Shown piece by piece: positions 1 to 11,890 of a stretch of 64,000 nt of DNA. The translations under genes and the position numbers were made by a program. Source of the DNA: Nitratireductor alexandrii. GTDB taxonomy: Bacteria > Pseudomonadota > Alphaproteobacteria > Rhizobiales > Rhizobiaceae. The stretch lies in contig NZ_RBVY01000003.1 of NCBI RefSeq assembly GCF_004000215.1, positions 124,001-188,000 on the forward strand, in the 5' to 3' direction. The stretch's first letter is position 1. Each line of letters begins with the position of its first letter. The notes under the pieces were generated by a model that ran no database searches, was not told the origin of the DNA, and saw only the letters and a program-made list of their open reading frames with translations.

Positions 1-31
1 TGCGGTTGCGGAGGTCCTTGAGTGACGCCAT
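1..31 (-). CDS. atpG: ATP synthase gamma subunit, N-terminal fragment
   Basis: Only the first ten codons lie in the window (MASLKDLRNR), read from an ATG at 31..29. This is the characteristic N-terminus of the F1 gamma subunit, the central rotor shaft linking the catalytic head to the c-ring. It starts 19 bases after the atpA stop on the same strand, the normal atpH-atpA-atpG order, so it belongs to the same operon. The rest of the gene is outside the window. Confidence 0.85.
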   Translation of the reverse strand, partial: MASLKDLRNR

Positions 32-50
32 AACGCGGGTTCCGTCAGCC

Positions 51-1579
<1,529 letters not shown>

Positions 1580-1580
<1 letters not shown>

Positions 1581-2140
1581 CAGCCGACCTCTTTCAGTGC
1601 AAGCTTGAGCGAATTGAGTTTGGTTTTGAGCGACGTGTCGATCTGCCGCGAGCCGATCCTCACGACAAGTCCGCCGAGCAGCGAGGGATCGACGGTCAGG
1701 TTGACCGCCACATCCTTGCCGGCAACGCCTTTCAGCGTCGTTTCCAGCTCCTTGCGCTGCGCGGCCGTCAAATCGTGCGCCGAGGTGACATCGGCGGCCA
1801 CCTCGCCACGATTCTCGGCGGCGATGCGCCGGAACGCCTCGATCATGCCGGGAACGGCGAAAAGCCGGCGATTCCTGGCGACGACCCGAAGGAAATTGGC
1901 GAAAAGTCCGCTGATTTTAGCCTTTTCGACCAGGGCGGACACCGCTTTGAACTGATCATCGGCCGAAAATACCGGGCTTGTGATCAGGCGCCGCAGGTCC
2001 GCGCTGCCGGCAAGAAGCGCCTCGAATTCGCCCAACTCCTTTTCGACGAGCGAAACCGAATCGGCCTCGAGCGCCAGATCGAAAAGCGAGCCCGCATAGC
2101 GCTCGGCGACGTTGGAAACGGGTGAGTTAGACTGTGCCAC
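1580..2140 (-). CDS. atpH: F1F0 ATP synthase subunit delta
   Basis: The 186-residue protein is the delta (OSCP-like) subunit, part of the peripheral stalk that holds the F1 head to the membrane sector. It begins [20 protein letters not shown], a typical alphaproteobacterial delta N-terminus, and ends with the conserved segment around [17 protein letters not shown]. It is the first gene of the atpHAG operon here. The 232 bases upstream carry no gene and should hold the operon promoter; they include a small hairpin (ACGGCA/TGCCGT, 2235-2250). Confidence 0.97.
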
Positions 2141-2372
2141 GAACGGTCTTCTCTTCCTGGGAAGGCCGCAAGTTTTCTGCGCAAGCGTGAGAAGCCGGCT
2201 AAACCTTTGACCTTATTGATAAATCTCAACCGTCACGGCATCCGTGCCGTATCCCCCGGTCGAAAGTCGCTTGCCGTCTAGCACACGCTTCCATGACTCG
2301 CAACAACCCGAAACATCGCCGTTCCGGCACTATTGTCGCATCCGCGCGCGCGGCCACGGCATCGGTGCGCAG

Positions 2373-2768
2373 TCAAGGCACAAAACCGAAGACGAAAGCG
2401 AGCGGCAGCGCCGCCAGCGCGCACGCCACCAAAAGGCTCGCCCAATTGTAGATCGTGCCGCCCCTGTCCGACAGCATCGAGATGATACGGCCGAAGGCGG
2501 TCAGCAGCCAGCACACACCCAGTGTCATATAGATGAAGGGCTGGGCCAGCAGAATCGCGCACAGCCCGACCCCGAGATAGAAGCCGGCGATGGTGGCACG
2601 GGCCTCCGAGACGGCCTCGGGGTGGCCGGCGGCGGTTTCGAGTCGCAGCACCCGAAACGACAGCCGCGGCGCGAACAAGAGCACCAGGCCGAAAAAAACC
2701 GTGATCGCCGCGGCACTCCAGGCAAGCCACTCGCCGTCGCTGGTCGGCATCGGAAAAGCGAAATCCAT
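2373..2768 (-). CDS. small multi-pass membrane protein, function unknown
   Basis: The 131-residue product has about four hydrophobic segments: roughly residues 15-33, 60-78, 80-95 and 108-130. The layout is reminiscent of DUF4345/DoxX-like small inner-membrane proteins, but I cannot assign a family with confidence. The start is the ATG at 2768, preceded by GGAGGGAC at good spacing; an in-frame TTG directly upstream is less likely. It lies on the same strand as the atp operon, between the ASCH/secreted-protein genes and atpH. No function can be given from sequence alone. Confidence 0.7.
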   Translation of the reverse strand: MDFAFPMPTSDGEWLAWSAAAITVFFGLVLLFAPRLSFRVLRLETAAGHPEAVSEARATIAGFYLGVGLCAILLAQPFIYMTLGVCWLLTAFGRIISMLSDRGGTIYNWASLLVACALAALPLAFVFGFVP

Positions 2769-2832
2769 CAAGTCCCTCCGTGCTGTCGCGGCAGGGCATA
2801 TCCCGCCGCCCGCATCGTTGCCCGCCGTGGGC

Positions 2833-3285
2833 TCATACCCCGCAATCGCCCTGGAAGGCGACCGTTTCGGACCCGTACGGCCCCTCGACGGCGATCGTGC
2901 CGCTATAGCCGGTCGATTCGACCCCCGCCTCGCCGGCGGTCATGGTGACGACAACATCGTGTGGCGATGGCCCAAGGCTGCGATAAAGCCTTTCCTCGCC
3001 AGTCTCCAGCTCCGCGGCCGACACCAGTTCGAGCTGCCGCAACTGATGGCCGAGCGCGATAAAACCCGTTTCCGGATAAGGCTCGTGCAGACTGTCCTTC
3101 TGGGTGAAGAAGACGAAGCGCCAGCTTTCGGGGTCGTTGAAATTGAAACTGTGGTCCTTGCGCCAAAACGTGCAATAGCTGTCGATGTAGGGCCAATGGA
3201 TATCGGTCACGACCGGCTGGTTCGCGGCTGCCGGCGCGACGGCCAGCAAGGCAGATCCGGCAAGGACCCGTGCCAGGAACTTCAT
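2833..3285 (-). CDS. secreted/periplasmic hypothetical protein
   Basis: The 150-residue protein starts with a clear signal peptide (MKFLARVLAGSALLAVAPAAA, then NQPV), so the mature form is periplasmic or secreted. The start is the ATG at 3285, with GGGGAGGAC just upstream. The mature part is rich in aromatic and acidic residues and has two Cys (in DSYCTFWRK and QGDCGV) that could form a disulphide. I do not recognise a family. The next gene downstream on the same strand is the small membrane protein at 2373-2768, 64 bases away, so the two could be co-transcribed. Confidence 0.65.
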   Translation of the reverse strand: MKFLARVLAGSALLAVAPAAANQPVVTDIHWPYIDSYCTFWRKDHSFNFNDPESWRFVFFTQKDSLHEPYPETGFIALGHQLRQLELVSAAELETGEERLYRSLGPSPHDVVVTMTAGEAGVESTGYSGTIAVEGPYGSETVAFQGDCGV

Positions 3286-3373
3286 CGATGTCCTCCCCGT
3301 TTCCAGCGCGACTTTGACAGAAGCGATCGCCAATGCAAACCGCCGACGGACACCGGTGCCGCGCATTACCCGG

Positions 3374-3718
3374 TCAATCACGGCTCCGCGTCCCGCACCC
3401 GGCCTGCTGCGACGGCGGCAGATGCTCGATCACCTCGACCACGTCGTCGAGCCCGATGTCGGGATAGTGCTCGCGCATGCCGGCGAGCATGACCGGGTCG
3501 GGCCATTCGTCCTTTCTGCCGACGAAGGCTGCGGCGGCGCGCAGCGGCATTCTGGTCACCCGGGTCACCTCGACCACCAAGGTGCGTTCCGGGGCTTCCT
3601 GGCAGACATAGATCATCGGACCGGGCCTGATCGGGGTTTCGCGCCAGCGGATCGTCGAGCATTTCGCGCCGCTTTCGATCTGCGGTAACAACCGCGCCAC
3701 GACTTCGAGCTTCTGCAT
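3374..3718 (-). CDS. ASCH-domain protein (putative RNA-binding)
   Basis: The 114-residue protein starts at the ATG at 3718 (MQKLEVVARLLPQIESGAKC), preceded by a strong GGAGGGGAG site. The pattern of a small beta-barrel with IESGAKCSTIRW followed by IRPGPMIYVC matches ASCH-domain proteins, which share the PUA-like fold and are thought to bind RNA or nucleosides. The GxKxxTIR segment is the typical conserved core. It lies between priA and the two small envelope proteins. The biochemical role of this member is unknown. Confidence 0.7.
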   Translation of the reverse strand: MQKLEVVARLLPQIESGAKCSTIRWRETPIRPGPMIYVCQEAPERTLVVEVTRVTRMPLRAAAAFVGRKDEWPDPVMLAGMREHYPDIGLDDVVEVIEHLPPSQQAGCGTRSRD

Positions 3719-3794
3719 GCCGGGTCTTCTCCCCTCCGATCGCGACAGGTTATGCCAGTCGGCAAGGTTTCGCAGGCCCAATGGCCGACCGTCA

Positions 3795-5978
3795 CTACAA
3801 AAAACTCTGCGGGTCGATGTCGATCTGCACCCGGACCGACCCGCGCGGCGACGGCGCCGATTTGACCATCGCCCGCAGGAAGGCCTGCAGATCGGCACGC
3901 AAACCGCCTTGCACCATGAGCCGGAACCGATAGCGCCCCGCCACGAGCGACAGCGGCGCCTCGGCCGGACCAAGCACGACGATCCCCGCATCGCCGGGCG
4001 CGGCGCGGCGCAGCGCGCGCGCGTGTCCTTCGGCTTCCGCGCGCGTCGCCGCGCTGACGATAATGCCGGCCAGCCGGCCGAACGGGGGCAGGCCGGCGCG
4101 CTCGCGCTCAGCCGTCTCGCGTTCATAAAAAGCCTCCCAGTCCCCCGACACGATCGCCCGCATCACCGGATGGTCGGGCTGGTAGGTCTGCAAGAGGCCG
4201 CGGCTCTTCTTGCCGGTGCGCCCGGCCCGGCCCGTGACCTGGGACAGGAGCTGGAACGTGCGCTCGGCCGCGCGCGGGTCGCCGTTGGCCAGGCCCAGAT
4301 CGGCGTCGACGACGCCGACCAGCGTCAAATTCGGGAAATTGTGCCCCTTGGCAACGAGTTGGGTGCCAATCACGATATCGGCCTCTCCCTTTTCGATCGC
4401 CTCCAGTTCCAGCCTCAGCCGCCGCACACCGCCGGCCATGTCGGACGACAGCACGATCGAACGCGCCTCGGGAAAATGCGACACCACCTCCTCCGCGATC
4501 CGTTCCACCCCCGGTCCGCAGGCGACCAGATGGTCGAGCGCGCCACAGGAGGGGCAGGCTTCCGGGCGCGGCTCGGCATAGCCGCACTGGTGGCACAAAA
4601 GCTGGCCGCGAAACCGGTGCTCGACCAGCCAGCTCGAACAATCCGGGCACTGGAAGCGGTGGCCGCACACCCGGCACAGCGTCAGCGGTGCATAACCGCG
4701 CCGATTGAGGAACAGCAGCGATTGTTCGCCGCGCCGCCAGGTCTTGGCGATCTCGTCGATCAGCACCGGCGACAGGAAGCCGCCGCGCGCCGGCGGTTTG
4801 CGACGCAGGTCGACCGTATCGAGCACGGGAAGCGCGGCCTCGGCGAAGCGGGCCGAAAGCGCCACGCGCCGGTATCGGCCCTGCTGGGCGTTGTAGCGGC
4901 TTTCGATCGACGGCGTGGCGGAGGCCAGCACCACCGGGTGCCCACCGAGATGGCCGCGCACCACCGCCATGTCGCGGGCACTGTAGAAGACCCGGTCCTC
5001 CTGCTTGTAGGACGGGTCGTGCTCCTCGTCGACGACGATCAGGCCGAGATCGCGGAAGGGCAGAAAAAGCGCCGAGCGCGCGCCGGCCACCACGCGGACC
5101 TGGTTTTCGGCCACCTGCCGCCAAACCCGTTCGCGCATGCGCGGCGGCAGATCGGAATGCCATTCGGCCGGCTTGGCGCCGAAGCGATCCTGGAACCGCT
5201 CCAGGAAGGCGTGGGTAAGCGCGATCTCCGGCAACAGGATCAACACCTGACGGCCTTGTCGAATAGCCGCCGCGACCGCCTCGAAATAGACCTCTGTCTT
5301 GCCCGATCCCGTCACGCCGTCGAGCAGGCAGACACCGAAACCGCCCTGCTCTGCCATGCAGCGCAGGACCCGACCGGCCTCGACCTGATCGCCGGTCAGG
5401 TCCGGCTGCGTGAAGGCGGGATCCGGGTCGGCCACCACCGGCCGCGGCGGCAAGACGATATCCTCGAAAACGCCCTGGGCCCGGAGCCCGTCGATCACGC
5501 TTGAAGACACACCCGCGGCCCGCGCCAGTCCGGGCCGGGTCCACCCGGCACCCGTCTCGGCGATCTCCAGCACGCGGCCGCGCGCCGCGGTCATGCGATC
5601 GGGCATACATTCGGTGCGCGCGATGCCGTCGACCGGCGGCTCCGGATCGAGGGCTGCGGGCGCGCGCAAAAACATGCGTGCCACCATGCCGGGCGGCGTC
5701 ATCGTGTAATGCGCGATCCAGGCGATGAACCGCAGGCTTTCGCCGGAGAGCGGCGGACAGTCGAACACCGCCGAGATCGGCCGCAGCTTCCTGGCGTCCA
5801 CTTTGCCGGCCGGCTGATCCGAGACGATCGCCGCGATCTCGCGCGGCCCGAGCGGCACGCGAACGATCGAGCCCGCAACGACGCTCATGTCGTCGGGCAC
5901 CGCATAGGAATAGGGCGTCTCAGTCGGGACCGGGACAAGCACCGGCACGACCGCCTGGTGGGGCGAATCTTGTTTCAT
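3795..5978 (-). CDS. priA: primosomal protein N' (replication restart helicase)
   Basis: The 727-residue product is the PriA DNA helicase, which recognises stalled forks and reloads the replicative helicase. The 3' DNA-binding domain is N-terminal. Walker A GVTGSGKT is at residues 221-228, the DEEH box at 317-320, and eight zinc-binding cysteines lie between residues 435 and 478 (435, 438, 444, 447, 462, 465, 475, 478). All catalytic and zinc ligands are intact. It is divergent from the transaldolase-like gene, with about 90 bases between them. priA next to the atp operon is usual in this order, here separated by three small genes. Confidence 0.97.
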   Translation of the reverse strand: MKQDSPHQAVVPVLVPVPTETPYSYAVPDDMSVVAGSIVRVPLGPREIAAIVSDQPAGKVDARKLRPISAVFDCPPLSGESLRFIAWIAHYTMTPPGMVARMFLRAPAALDPEPPVDGIARTECMPDRMTAARGRVLEIAETGAGWTRPGLARAAGVSSSVIDGLRAQGVFEDIVLPPRPVVADPDPAFTQPDLTGDQVEAGRVLRCMAEQGGFGVCLLDGVTGSGKTEVYFEAVAAAIRQGRQVLILLPEIALTHAFLERFQDRFGAKPAEWHSDLPPRMRERVWRQVAENQVRVVAGARSALFLPFRDLGLIVVDEEHDPSYKQEDRVFYSARDMAVVRGHLGGHPVVLASATPSIESRYNAQQGRYRRVALSARFAEAALPVLDTVDLRRKPPARGGFLSPVLIDEIAKTWRRGEQSLLFLNRRGYAPLTLCRVCGHRFQCPDCSSWLVEHRFRGQLLCHQCGYAEPRPEACPSCGALDHLVACGPGVERIAEEVVSHFPEARSIVLSSDMAGGVRRLRLELEAIEKGEADIVIGTQLVAKGHNFPNLTLVGVVDADLGLANGDPRAAERTFQLLSQVTGRAGRTGKKSRGLLQTYQPDHPVMRAIVSGDWEAFYERETAERERAGLPPFGRLAGIIVSAATRAEAEGHARALRRAAPGDAGIVVLGPAEAPLSLVAGRYRFRLMVQGGLRADLQAFLRAMVKSAPSPRGSVRVQIDIDPQSFL

Positions 5979-6071
5979 GGCGCGTGACCTTGCCCCGACT
6001 TTCGTCTAGATCAAAGCCCGACACGACGGTCGGCGCCAAGCCGCCGCAGAAAATTCGCCAAGGAGACGGTT

Positions 6072-6725
6072 ATGAAGTTTTTTGTCGACACCGCCGACGT
6101 GAAGGACATCCGCGAGCTGAACGAGCTGGGTCTCCTCGACGGCGTCACCACCAATCCCTCGCTGATCATGAAGGCCGGCCGCGACATCAAGGAAGTCACC
6201 AAGGAAATCTGCGACATCGTCGACGGCCCGGTGTCGGCCGAGGTCACCGCGACGGAATTCGCCGCGATGATGAAGGAAGCCGACATTCTGTCGAAGATCG
6301 CCGACAATATCTGCATCAAGGTACCGCTGACCTTCGACGGGCTGAAGGCCTGCAAGGCGATCACCTCCGACGGCCGCAAGGTCAATGTCACCTTGTGTTT
6401 TTCGGCCAATCAGGCGCTGCTGGCCGCCAAGGCCGGTGCGACCTTCATCTCGCCCTTCATCGGCCGCATCGACGATATCGGCATCGACGGAATGGAGCTG
6501 ATTTCGGAAATCCGCACCATCTACGACAATTACGATTTCAAGACCGAAATCCTTGCCGCCTCGGTGCGCACCGTCAACCATGTCAAGCAGGCCGCCCTGA
6601 TCGGCGCCGACGTCGCCACGGTGCCGCCGGCGACGCTGCGCGCCCTGGTCAAGCACCCGCTGACCGACAAGGGCCTGGAGGCCTTTCTGGCCGACTGGGC
6701 CAAGACCGGCCAGAAGATCGGATAA
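6072..6725 (+). CDS. transaldolase / fructose-6-phosphate aldolase family protein
   Basis: The 217-residue protein is a short-form (single TIM barrel) transaldolase of the TalC/FSA group. The substrate motif TTNPSLI is near residues 26-32, and the Schiff-base lysine is K83 in NICIKVPLT. Such enzymes transfer or cleave dihydroxyacetone units in the non-oxidative pentose phosphate pathway. The start is the ATG after AGGAGACGGTT. It is divergent from priA. Sequence alone does not separate true transaldolase from fructose-6-phosphate aldolase activity; the housekeeping position favours transaldolase. Confidence 0.93.
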   Translation: MKFFVDTADVKDIRELNELGLLDGVTTNPSLIMKAGRDIKEVTKEICDIVDGPVSAEVTATEFAAMMKEADILSKIADNICIKVPLTFDGLKACKAITSDGRKVNVTLCFSANQALLAAKAGATFISPFIGRIDDIGIDGMELISEIRTIYDNYDFKTEILAASVRTVNHVKQAALIGADVATVPPATLRALVKHPLTDKGLEAFLADWAKTGQKIG

Positions 6726-6837
6726 TCCGGCGCCGGCACCGCCGGTCCGCCATCGCCTCAAACGACAGCGGGCAAACGGTGCCGGCCACCATGATTTCGC
6801 GTGAATTGGCGCGGCTTTCCGGCCGACACGAAACGGC

Positions 6838-7755
6838 TTATGCGGAAACCGGGGCCTCAAAGGCTGCGTGGGGATCGACCGCGAGCCGGTGCACCGCATG
6901 CGCCTGGAGACCGGCTGTCAGCGCGGTCTGATCGCCATCGAGCACGTCTGCCGGAACCGGTTTTCCGAAGGTGATCGAGAAGTGAAACCGCTTCTTGTTC
7001 AACAGCTCGTGGAACAGCGTCATGTCGCGCAGTTCCGTCGAATATTTGCCGAGAAAATAAAACAGTCCCGAATTGCGCGCGGTGATGTGGACCGGCACGA
7101 TCGGCGTGTCGAAACGGCGCGCCAACGCGACCGCCGAGGTCTGCCAGGGGCGTTCGGTGAGATGGCCCTCGTGCCAATAGGCGATGCGACCGGCGGGAAA
7201 CAGCACCACCGCCCTTTCGGCCGCGAAGGCACGCGCCGTCATTTCCAGCGTGTCCCGGCTCTTTGCGTGCGATTTTTCGCCAGCACGCCATTCGACCGGA
7301 ATGATCATGTCGCGAAAGCCCTGGGCGACACGCAAGGCATCCCGGTTGGCAAAGAAGACGAGATCGCCACGAAGGCGCTTCAGCGCGTCGTACATGGCGA
7401 CGCCGTCGGCGATGCCGGTCGGATGATTCGGCGCGATGATGACGGAGCCTTCACGCGGCAGGTTCTCGAGGCCGGCGACGTCGATCTCCAGCGACAGCAA
7501 TCCGCTGATATGTTCGAACGCCTCACGGCCGCCCATCGCCGCGATCCGGTCGGCCATGCGCACGGCCTCGCGATAGTGAAACGCGCGATAGAGAAACGGC
7601 TTGAACACCGGCCACAGCGGATTGCGCGACAGGTTGACCGTGCGCTCCTCGATCAGTTGGTCGATAATATGGGCGTCGCCGTCAGACATGGAACCGTAGA
7701 GGGCCCGCCCTCCGATGAGCTTGGCGATAGAGGACGGCGACGTCGGCATATCCAT
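6838..7755 (-). CDS. PlsC-like acyltransferase domain protein
   Basis: The 305-residue protein resembles 1-acylglycerol-3-phosphate acyltransferases. It has APNHPTGIADG as the His-Asp catalytic region, FANRDAL, and FPAGRIAYW in place of the usual FPEGTRS. The His to Asp distance is one residue longer than the classic HX4D box, so substrate and chemistry may differ. The start chosen is the ATG at 7755, nine bases after GGAG; another ATG six bases upstream is possible. It follows lptE on the same strand after about 90 bases. Many relatives of this order have holA at this place, so its position here is unusual. Confidence 0.75.
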   Translation of the reverse strand: MDMPTSPSSIAKLIGGRALYGSMSDGDAHIIDQLIEERTVNLSRNPLWPVFKPFLYRAFHYREAVRMADRIAAMGGREAFEHISGLLSLEIDVAGLENLPREGSVIIAPNHPTGIADGVAMYDALKRLRGDLVFFANRDALRVAQGFRDMIIPVEWRAGEKSHAKSRDTLEMTARAFAAERAVVLFPAGRIAYWHEGHLTERPWQTSAVALARRFDTPIVPVHITARNSGLFYFLGKYSTELRDMTLFHELLNKKRFHFSITFGKPVPADVLDGDQTALTAGLQAHAVHRLAVDPHAAFEAPVSA

Positions 7756-7845
7756 GGTCATCCACTCCGGTCGACCTTGTTTGGCCAAACTCTGTGACGC
7801 AAGAATGACGCCCGCCCGCACCGGGCGCCTGAACGCGCTTAACGC

Positions 7846-8409
7846 TCAATTCGCCGGAAGGTTCTCCAAATCCTGAGCGAGCGCGACCCGCAGCATTTCC
7901 GCAAGTTCCCGCGCGGCGCGGTTTTCGGCGTCGCGCTCGGCGCGTACCACGGCAAACTCCTGCCGCGGCTTGTCGAAGGAAGCGTTGACCGAGCGATTTC
8001 CGTTGGCGACGGCCTTGCCGGTCTCCGCGTCGATCAGCCGGTAGCGCGACGACATCACCACTGCGCCGGCCGTCGGTTCGTTCTCCAGCGCCACCTCGAC
8101 GGAGGCCGCGCTCCGGAAGGTCGAGGTGACGTTGAGATCGAGCAGATAGCGCGGGTTCGCCGGCTGGCCGGCACCGCCGTTGAGGCCGAAAATCAGATGA
8201 TTGCGAACCTCCTGTGCATAACGGCTTTTGACCGGGTTGACCGCGATCGTCCCGAGGCCACCGGCGCCGCCGATCGATCCGGACGCTTCGCCGTGAAGCG
8301 GTCGCACGGTGCAGGCCGACGCGACCACAAGCAGCACCAGCAGCGGCACCAGGAACAGAAGCCGCAGCACCGACCTGTCACGGGAAGCCATGGGCTCAAA
8401 CGACGACAT
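7846..8409 (-). CDS. lptE: LPS-assembly lipoprotein LptE
   Basis: The 187-residue product has an N-terminal hydrophobic stretch ending in a lipobox, ASAC at Cys33. This is followed by the [11 protein letters not shown] region typical of rhizobial LptE-like proteins (LPS assembly lipoprotein, plug of the LptD barrel). The ATG at 8409 overlaps the end of leuS by 14 bases and is preceded by GGAG eight bases upstream, so coupling with leuS is likely. An internal ATG at 8391 is a weaker alternative. leuS-lptE is a conserved gene pair. Confidence 0.85.
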   Translation of the reverse strand: MSSFEPMASRDRSVLRLLFLVPLLVLLVVASACTVRPLHGEASGSIGGAGGLGTIAVNPVKSRYAQEVRNHLIFGLNGGAGQPANPRYLLDLNVTSTFRSAASVEVALENEPTAGAVVMSSRYRLIDAETGKAVANGNRSVNASFDKPRQEFAVVRAERDAENRAARELAEMLRVALAQDLENLPAN

Positions 8410-11035
8410 TGACGATTCTCCGCAGCACCACAATCACCTTGCGCGGCGCCTTGCCGTCAAGCGCCTTCTTCACGACGTCCAGATCGAGGACCGCCCGCTC
8501 GACGGCAGCTTGATCCGCGTCGCGTGCAATTGTCAAATCGCCGCGCTTCTTGCCGTTGATCTGCACGGGATAGGTGAACTGGTCGTCGACGACCAGTGCC
8601 GGGTCATAGGCCGGCCAGGCGCGTTCGCCGACCAGTCCGGCCTCGGACCCGGCGAGCGCGGCCCAACACTCCTCGGCCAGATGCGGCATCATCGGCGCGA
8701 TCATGACGATCAGGAAGTCCAAAGCCTCTCGGACGGCGCCGGCGAGCGCCGGCTCGGCCTTGCCCCCGCCAAGCGCCGACAGCGGCGCCTGCAGGGCATT
8801 GGTCAGTTCGTAGAGACGGGCAACCGCCTTGTTGAAGGCGAGCTTTTCGATGTCCTCGCCGACCGCCTTGACCGTCTTGTGCGCCGTTTTGGACACTGCG
8901 GCCGCCTCACCCGCACTCGCCGTCGCCGGCCGCACATCGCCAAGCAGTGGCGCGGCACCCGACACCAGCCGCCACAGGCGCTGCACGAAGCGGTGCGCGC
9001 CCTCCACGCCGGCCTCCGTCCAGATCACGTCGCGGTCGGGCGGCGAGTCGGACAGCATGAACCAGCGTGCCGTGTCGGCGCCATAGCTGGCGATGATGTC
9101 GTCGGGATCGACGACATTCTTCTTCGACTTCGACATTTTCTCGATCGGGCCGATGACCAGCTTCTCGCCGGTGGCGATCAGCGTCGCCTGGCGTATGCCG
9201 CCATGGTCGTCGATCCTGGTTTCGGCCGGGGTCACGAAGCCGCTCGGCCCCTTGTAGGTCTCGTGGACCACCATGCCTTGCGTGAACAGGCCCTCGAACG
9301 GCTCCTCGACCGCATTCAGATGGCCGGTCGCCTTCATCGCGCGAGCGAAGAAGCGCGAATAAAGCAAATGCAGGATCGCGTGCTCGACGCCGCCAATATA
9401 CTGGTTGACCGGCAGCCAGCCGTCCTTGCCGTCGACATAGGCCAGCGTCGTTGGCCGCTCCGTGTTCCACGGATCGGTGAAACGGGCGAAATACCAGGAC
9501 GAATCGACAAACGTGTCCATCGTGTCGGTGTCGCGCTCGGCCGCACCGCCGCACTGCGGACAGGCGACATGTTTCCAGTCCGGATGATGGTCGAGCGGAT
9601 TGCCGGGCTTGTCGAAACTGACGTCGGTCGGCAATTCGATCGGCAGCTGCGCGTCCGAAACCGGCAGCGAACCGCAGGCGGCGCAGTGGATGACCGGGAT
9701 CGGGCAGCCCCAGTAGCGCTGGCGCGAGATCAGCCAGTCGCGCAGCCGGAACTGTACCTTGCGCTCCGCCATCGGCCGGTTGCCCGACGGAACCTTTTCC
9801 AGCCGTTGCGCGACCGCGTCGAAAGCGGCCTCGGGCTTCATACCGTCGAGGAAGCGCGAATTGATCATTACCCCGTCGTCGACATAGGCCTCGTCGATGA
9901 TCTGGAAGGTCGCGGCGTCCTCACCCTCGGGCATCACCACCGGCACCACCGGCAATCCGTATTTGTTGGCGAAGTCGAGATCGCGCTGGTCGCCCGACGG
10001 ACAGCCGAAAATAGCGCCCGTGCCGTAATCCATCAAAACGAAATTGGCGACATAGACCGGCAGCGTCCAGCTCGCGTCGAAAGGGTGGACGACGCGAATG
10101 CCGGTGTCGAAGCCCTTTTTCTCGGCGGTCTCCAGGGTGGCGACCGACGTGCCCATGCGCCGGCACTCCTCGCAGAACGCGTCCAGCTCGGAATTCTGTG
10201 ACGCCGCCTTTCTGGCCAGCGGGTGGTCGGCCGCGATCGCCATGAAAGAGGCGCCGAAAATCGTGTCCGGCCGCGTCGTGTAGACCTCAAGCTCGCTTTC
10301 GCCTTCCGGCGCGGTTTCCGCCACAAGCTGCCAGCGGATCAGCAGGCCTTCCGATCGGCCGATCCAGTTCTGCTGCATCAGCCGGACCTTGTCGGGCCAG
10401 CGTTCGAGCGTGTCGAGCCCGTCGAGCAGGTCCTGGCTCATCGACGAGATCTTGAAGAACCATTGCGTCAGGTCGCGCTGCTCGACCGGCGCGCCCGAGC
10501 GCCAGCCGCGCCCCTCGATCACCTGCTCGTTGGCCAGCACCGTCATGTCGACCGGATCCCAGTTGACCTTGGCCGACTTGCGCTCGACGAGACCCGCCTT
10601 CCAGAAGTCGAGGAACATCTTTTGCTGATGCTTGTAGTAGGACGGGTCGCAGGTGGCGAACTCGCGCGCCCAGTCGAGCGACAGACCCATCGTCTTCAAC
10701 TGGCCCTTCATCGTCTCGATATTGGCGTAGGTCCAGTCGCGCGGATTGATCTTGTTGTCGCGCGCCGCGTTCTCGGCCGGCAGGCCGAATGCGTCCCAGC
10801 CCATGGGATGCAGCACGTTGTGGCCGGTCGCCCGCTTGTAGCGTGCCACCACGTCGCCCATCGTGTAGTTGCGCACATGCCCCATATGGATGCGCCCCGA
10901 CGGATAGGGAAACATCTCCAGCACGTAATATTTCGGGCGTGGATCGTCGTTTTTCGTCTCGAACAGCTTTCGCTCGGACCAGACCTTCTGCCAGCGTGGT
11001 TCTGAGACGCGGGGATTGTATCGCTCGGTTGCCAT
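8396..11035 (-). CDS. leuS: leucyl-tRNA synthetase
   Basis: The 879-residue class Ia synthetase charges tRNA-Leu. The HIGH-type motif is [11 protein letters not shown] near the N-terminus and the KMSKS loop is [13 protein letters not shown]1 editing insertion and a C-terminal anticodon-binding domain fill the remaining length, and the size is normal for the family. It is co-oriented with lptE, which starts inside its 3' end. The upstream region to 11173 is shared with the divergent YggS-type gene. Confidence 0.98.
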   Translation of the reverse strand: MATERYNPRVSEPRWQKVWSERKLFETKNDDPRPKYYVLEMFPYPSGRIHMGHVRNYTMGDVVARYKRATGHNVLHPMGWDAFGLPAENAARDNKINPRDWTYANIETMKGQLKTMGLSLDWAREFATCDPSYYKHQQKMFLDFWKAGLVERKSAKVNWDPVDMTVLANEQVIEGRGWRSGAPVEQRDLTQWFFKISSMSQDLLDGLDTLERWPDKVRLMQQNWIGRSEGLLIRWQLVAETAPEGESELEVYTTRPDTIFGASFMAIAADHPLARKAASQNSELDAFCEECRRMGTSVATLETAEKKGFDTGIRVVHPFDASWTLPVYVANFVLMDYGTGAIFGCPSGDQRDLDFANKYGLPVVPVVMPEGEDAATFQIIDEAYVDDGVMINSRFLDGMKPEAAFDAVAQRLEKVPSGNRPMAERKVQFRLRDWLISRQRYWGCPIPVIHCAACGSLPVSDAQLPIELPTDVSFDKPGNPLDHHPDWKHVACPQCGGAAERDTDTMDTFVDSSWYFARFTDPWNTERPTTLAYVDGKDGWLPVNQYIGGVEHAILHLLYSRFFARAMKATGHLNAVEEPFEGLFTQGMVVHETYKGPSGFVTPAETRIDDHGGIRQATLIATGEKLVIGPIEKMSKSKKNVVDPDDIIASYGADTARWFMLSDSPPDRDVIWTEAGVEGAHRFVQRLWRLVSGAAPLLGDVRPATASAGEAAAVSKTAHKTVKAVGEDIEKLAFNKAVARLYELTNALQAPLSALGGGKAEPALAGAVREALDFLIVMIAPMMPHLAEECWAALAGSEAGLVGERAWPAYDPALVVDDQFTYPVQINGKKRGDLTIARDADQAAVERAVLDLDVVKKALDGKAPRKVIVVLRRIVNVVV

Positions 11036-11173
11036 GACCGGTATTTCACTTAAGAGAGGATGCTAGAATATGTCGGGGCGGACCTTCACCACGGTTTGGT
11101 GAAGGCGTCAACTCCGGCGCGGCGTTGCATGCTGCAACGCCGAGGGTCGCGACCACGAATTCAAGGGCATGTC

Positions 11174-11839
11174 ATGGACAACGTCATCACCCGGCTTACC
11201 GCCGTCAGGGCCGAAATCGCCAGCGCGGAAGAGGAAAACCAGCGCCCGGCCGGCTCGGTGACGCTGGTGGCGGTTTCAAAGACCTTCGATGCAGACGCGA
11301 TCCGCCCGGCCATCGACGCCGGACAGCGCGTGTTCGGCGAAAACCGGGTCCAGGAGGCGCAGGCCAAATGGCCGGCGCTGAAGGCCGAGTTCGCCGATAT
11401 CGAGTTGCGCCTGATCGGCCCGCTGCAATCCAACAAGGCCCGGGACGCGGTCGCCCTGTTCGACGTGATCGAGACCGTCGACCGCGACAAGATCGCCGCC
11501 GAACTGGCCAAGGAAAGCGCCAAGCAGGACCGGCGGCCACGGTTCTACGTTCAGGTCAATACCGGGTCCGAGCCGCAAAAGGCCGGCCTCGACCCGCGCG
11601 AGACCGTCGCTTTCGTGCGCCGCTGTCAAGACACGCACGGGCTCGCTATCGAAGGCCTGATGTGCATCCCGCCGGCCGAAGACAATCCCGGTCCGCATTT
11701 CGCGCTTTTGCACAAGCTTGCCGGCGAGGCCGGGCTCGATCGCCTGTCGATGGGCATGTCGGCCGATTTCCGGCTGGCGATCGCCTTCGGCGCCACCAGC
11801 GTGCGCGTCGGGTCCGCGATCTTCGGCACGCGCGGCTAA
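11174..11839 (+). CDS. YggS/PROSC-family pyridoxal phosphate homeostasis protein
   Basis: The 221-residue product has the single-domain alanine-racemase-like TIM barrel of the YggS family. The PLP lysine is K36 in VAVSKTF; FGENRVQEA and the terminal SMGMSADF/VRVGSAIFG segments are also typical. The family is not known to be a racemase; it buffers free PLP and affects amino-acid balance. The start chosen is the ATG at 11174 (MDNVITRL), after AAGGG; an upstream in-frame extension has no family similarity. It is divergent from leuS and convergent with usg. Confidence 0.93.
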   Translation: MDNVITRLTAVRAEIASAEEENQRPAGSVTLVAVSKTFDADAIRPAIDAGQRVFGENRVQEAQAKWPALKAEFADIELRLIGPLQSNKARDAVALFDVIETVDRDKIAAELAKESAKQDRRPRFYVQVNTGSEPQKAGLDPRETVAFVRRCQDTHGLAIEGLMCIPPAEDNPGPHFALLHKLAGEAGLDRLSMGMSADFRLAIAFGATSVRVGSAIFGTRG

Positions 11840-11890
11840 AGGCCGAGGCCAAGGCGGGGGCCGTCGATCCGGCACCCGCGCCGCACGGCA

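Noticed and set aside
2235-2250. Hairpin ACGGCA/TGCCGT upstream of atpH as a terminator
   Set aside because: The stem has only six pairs and no T-run on either strand; it is probably chance in GC-rich DNA.
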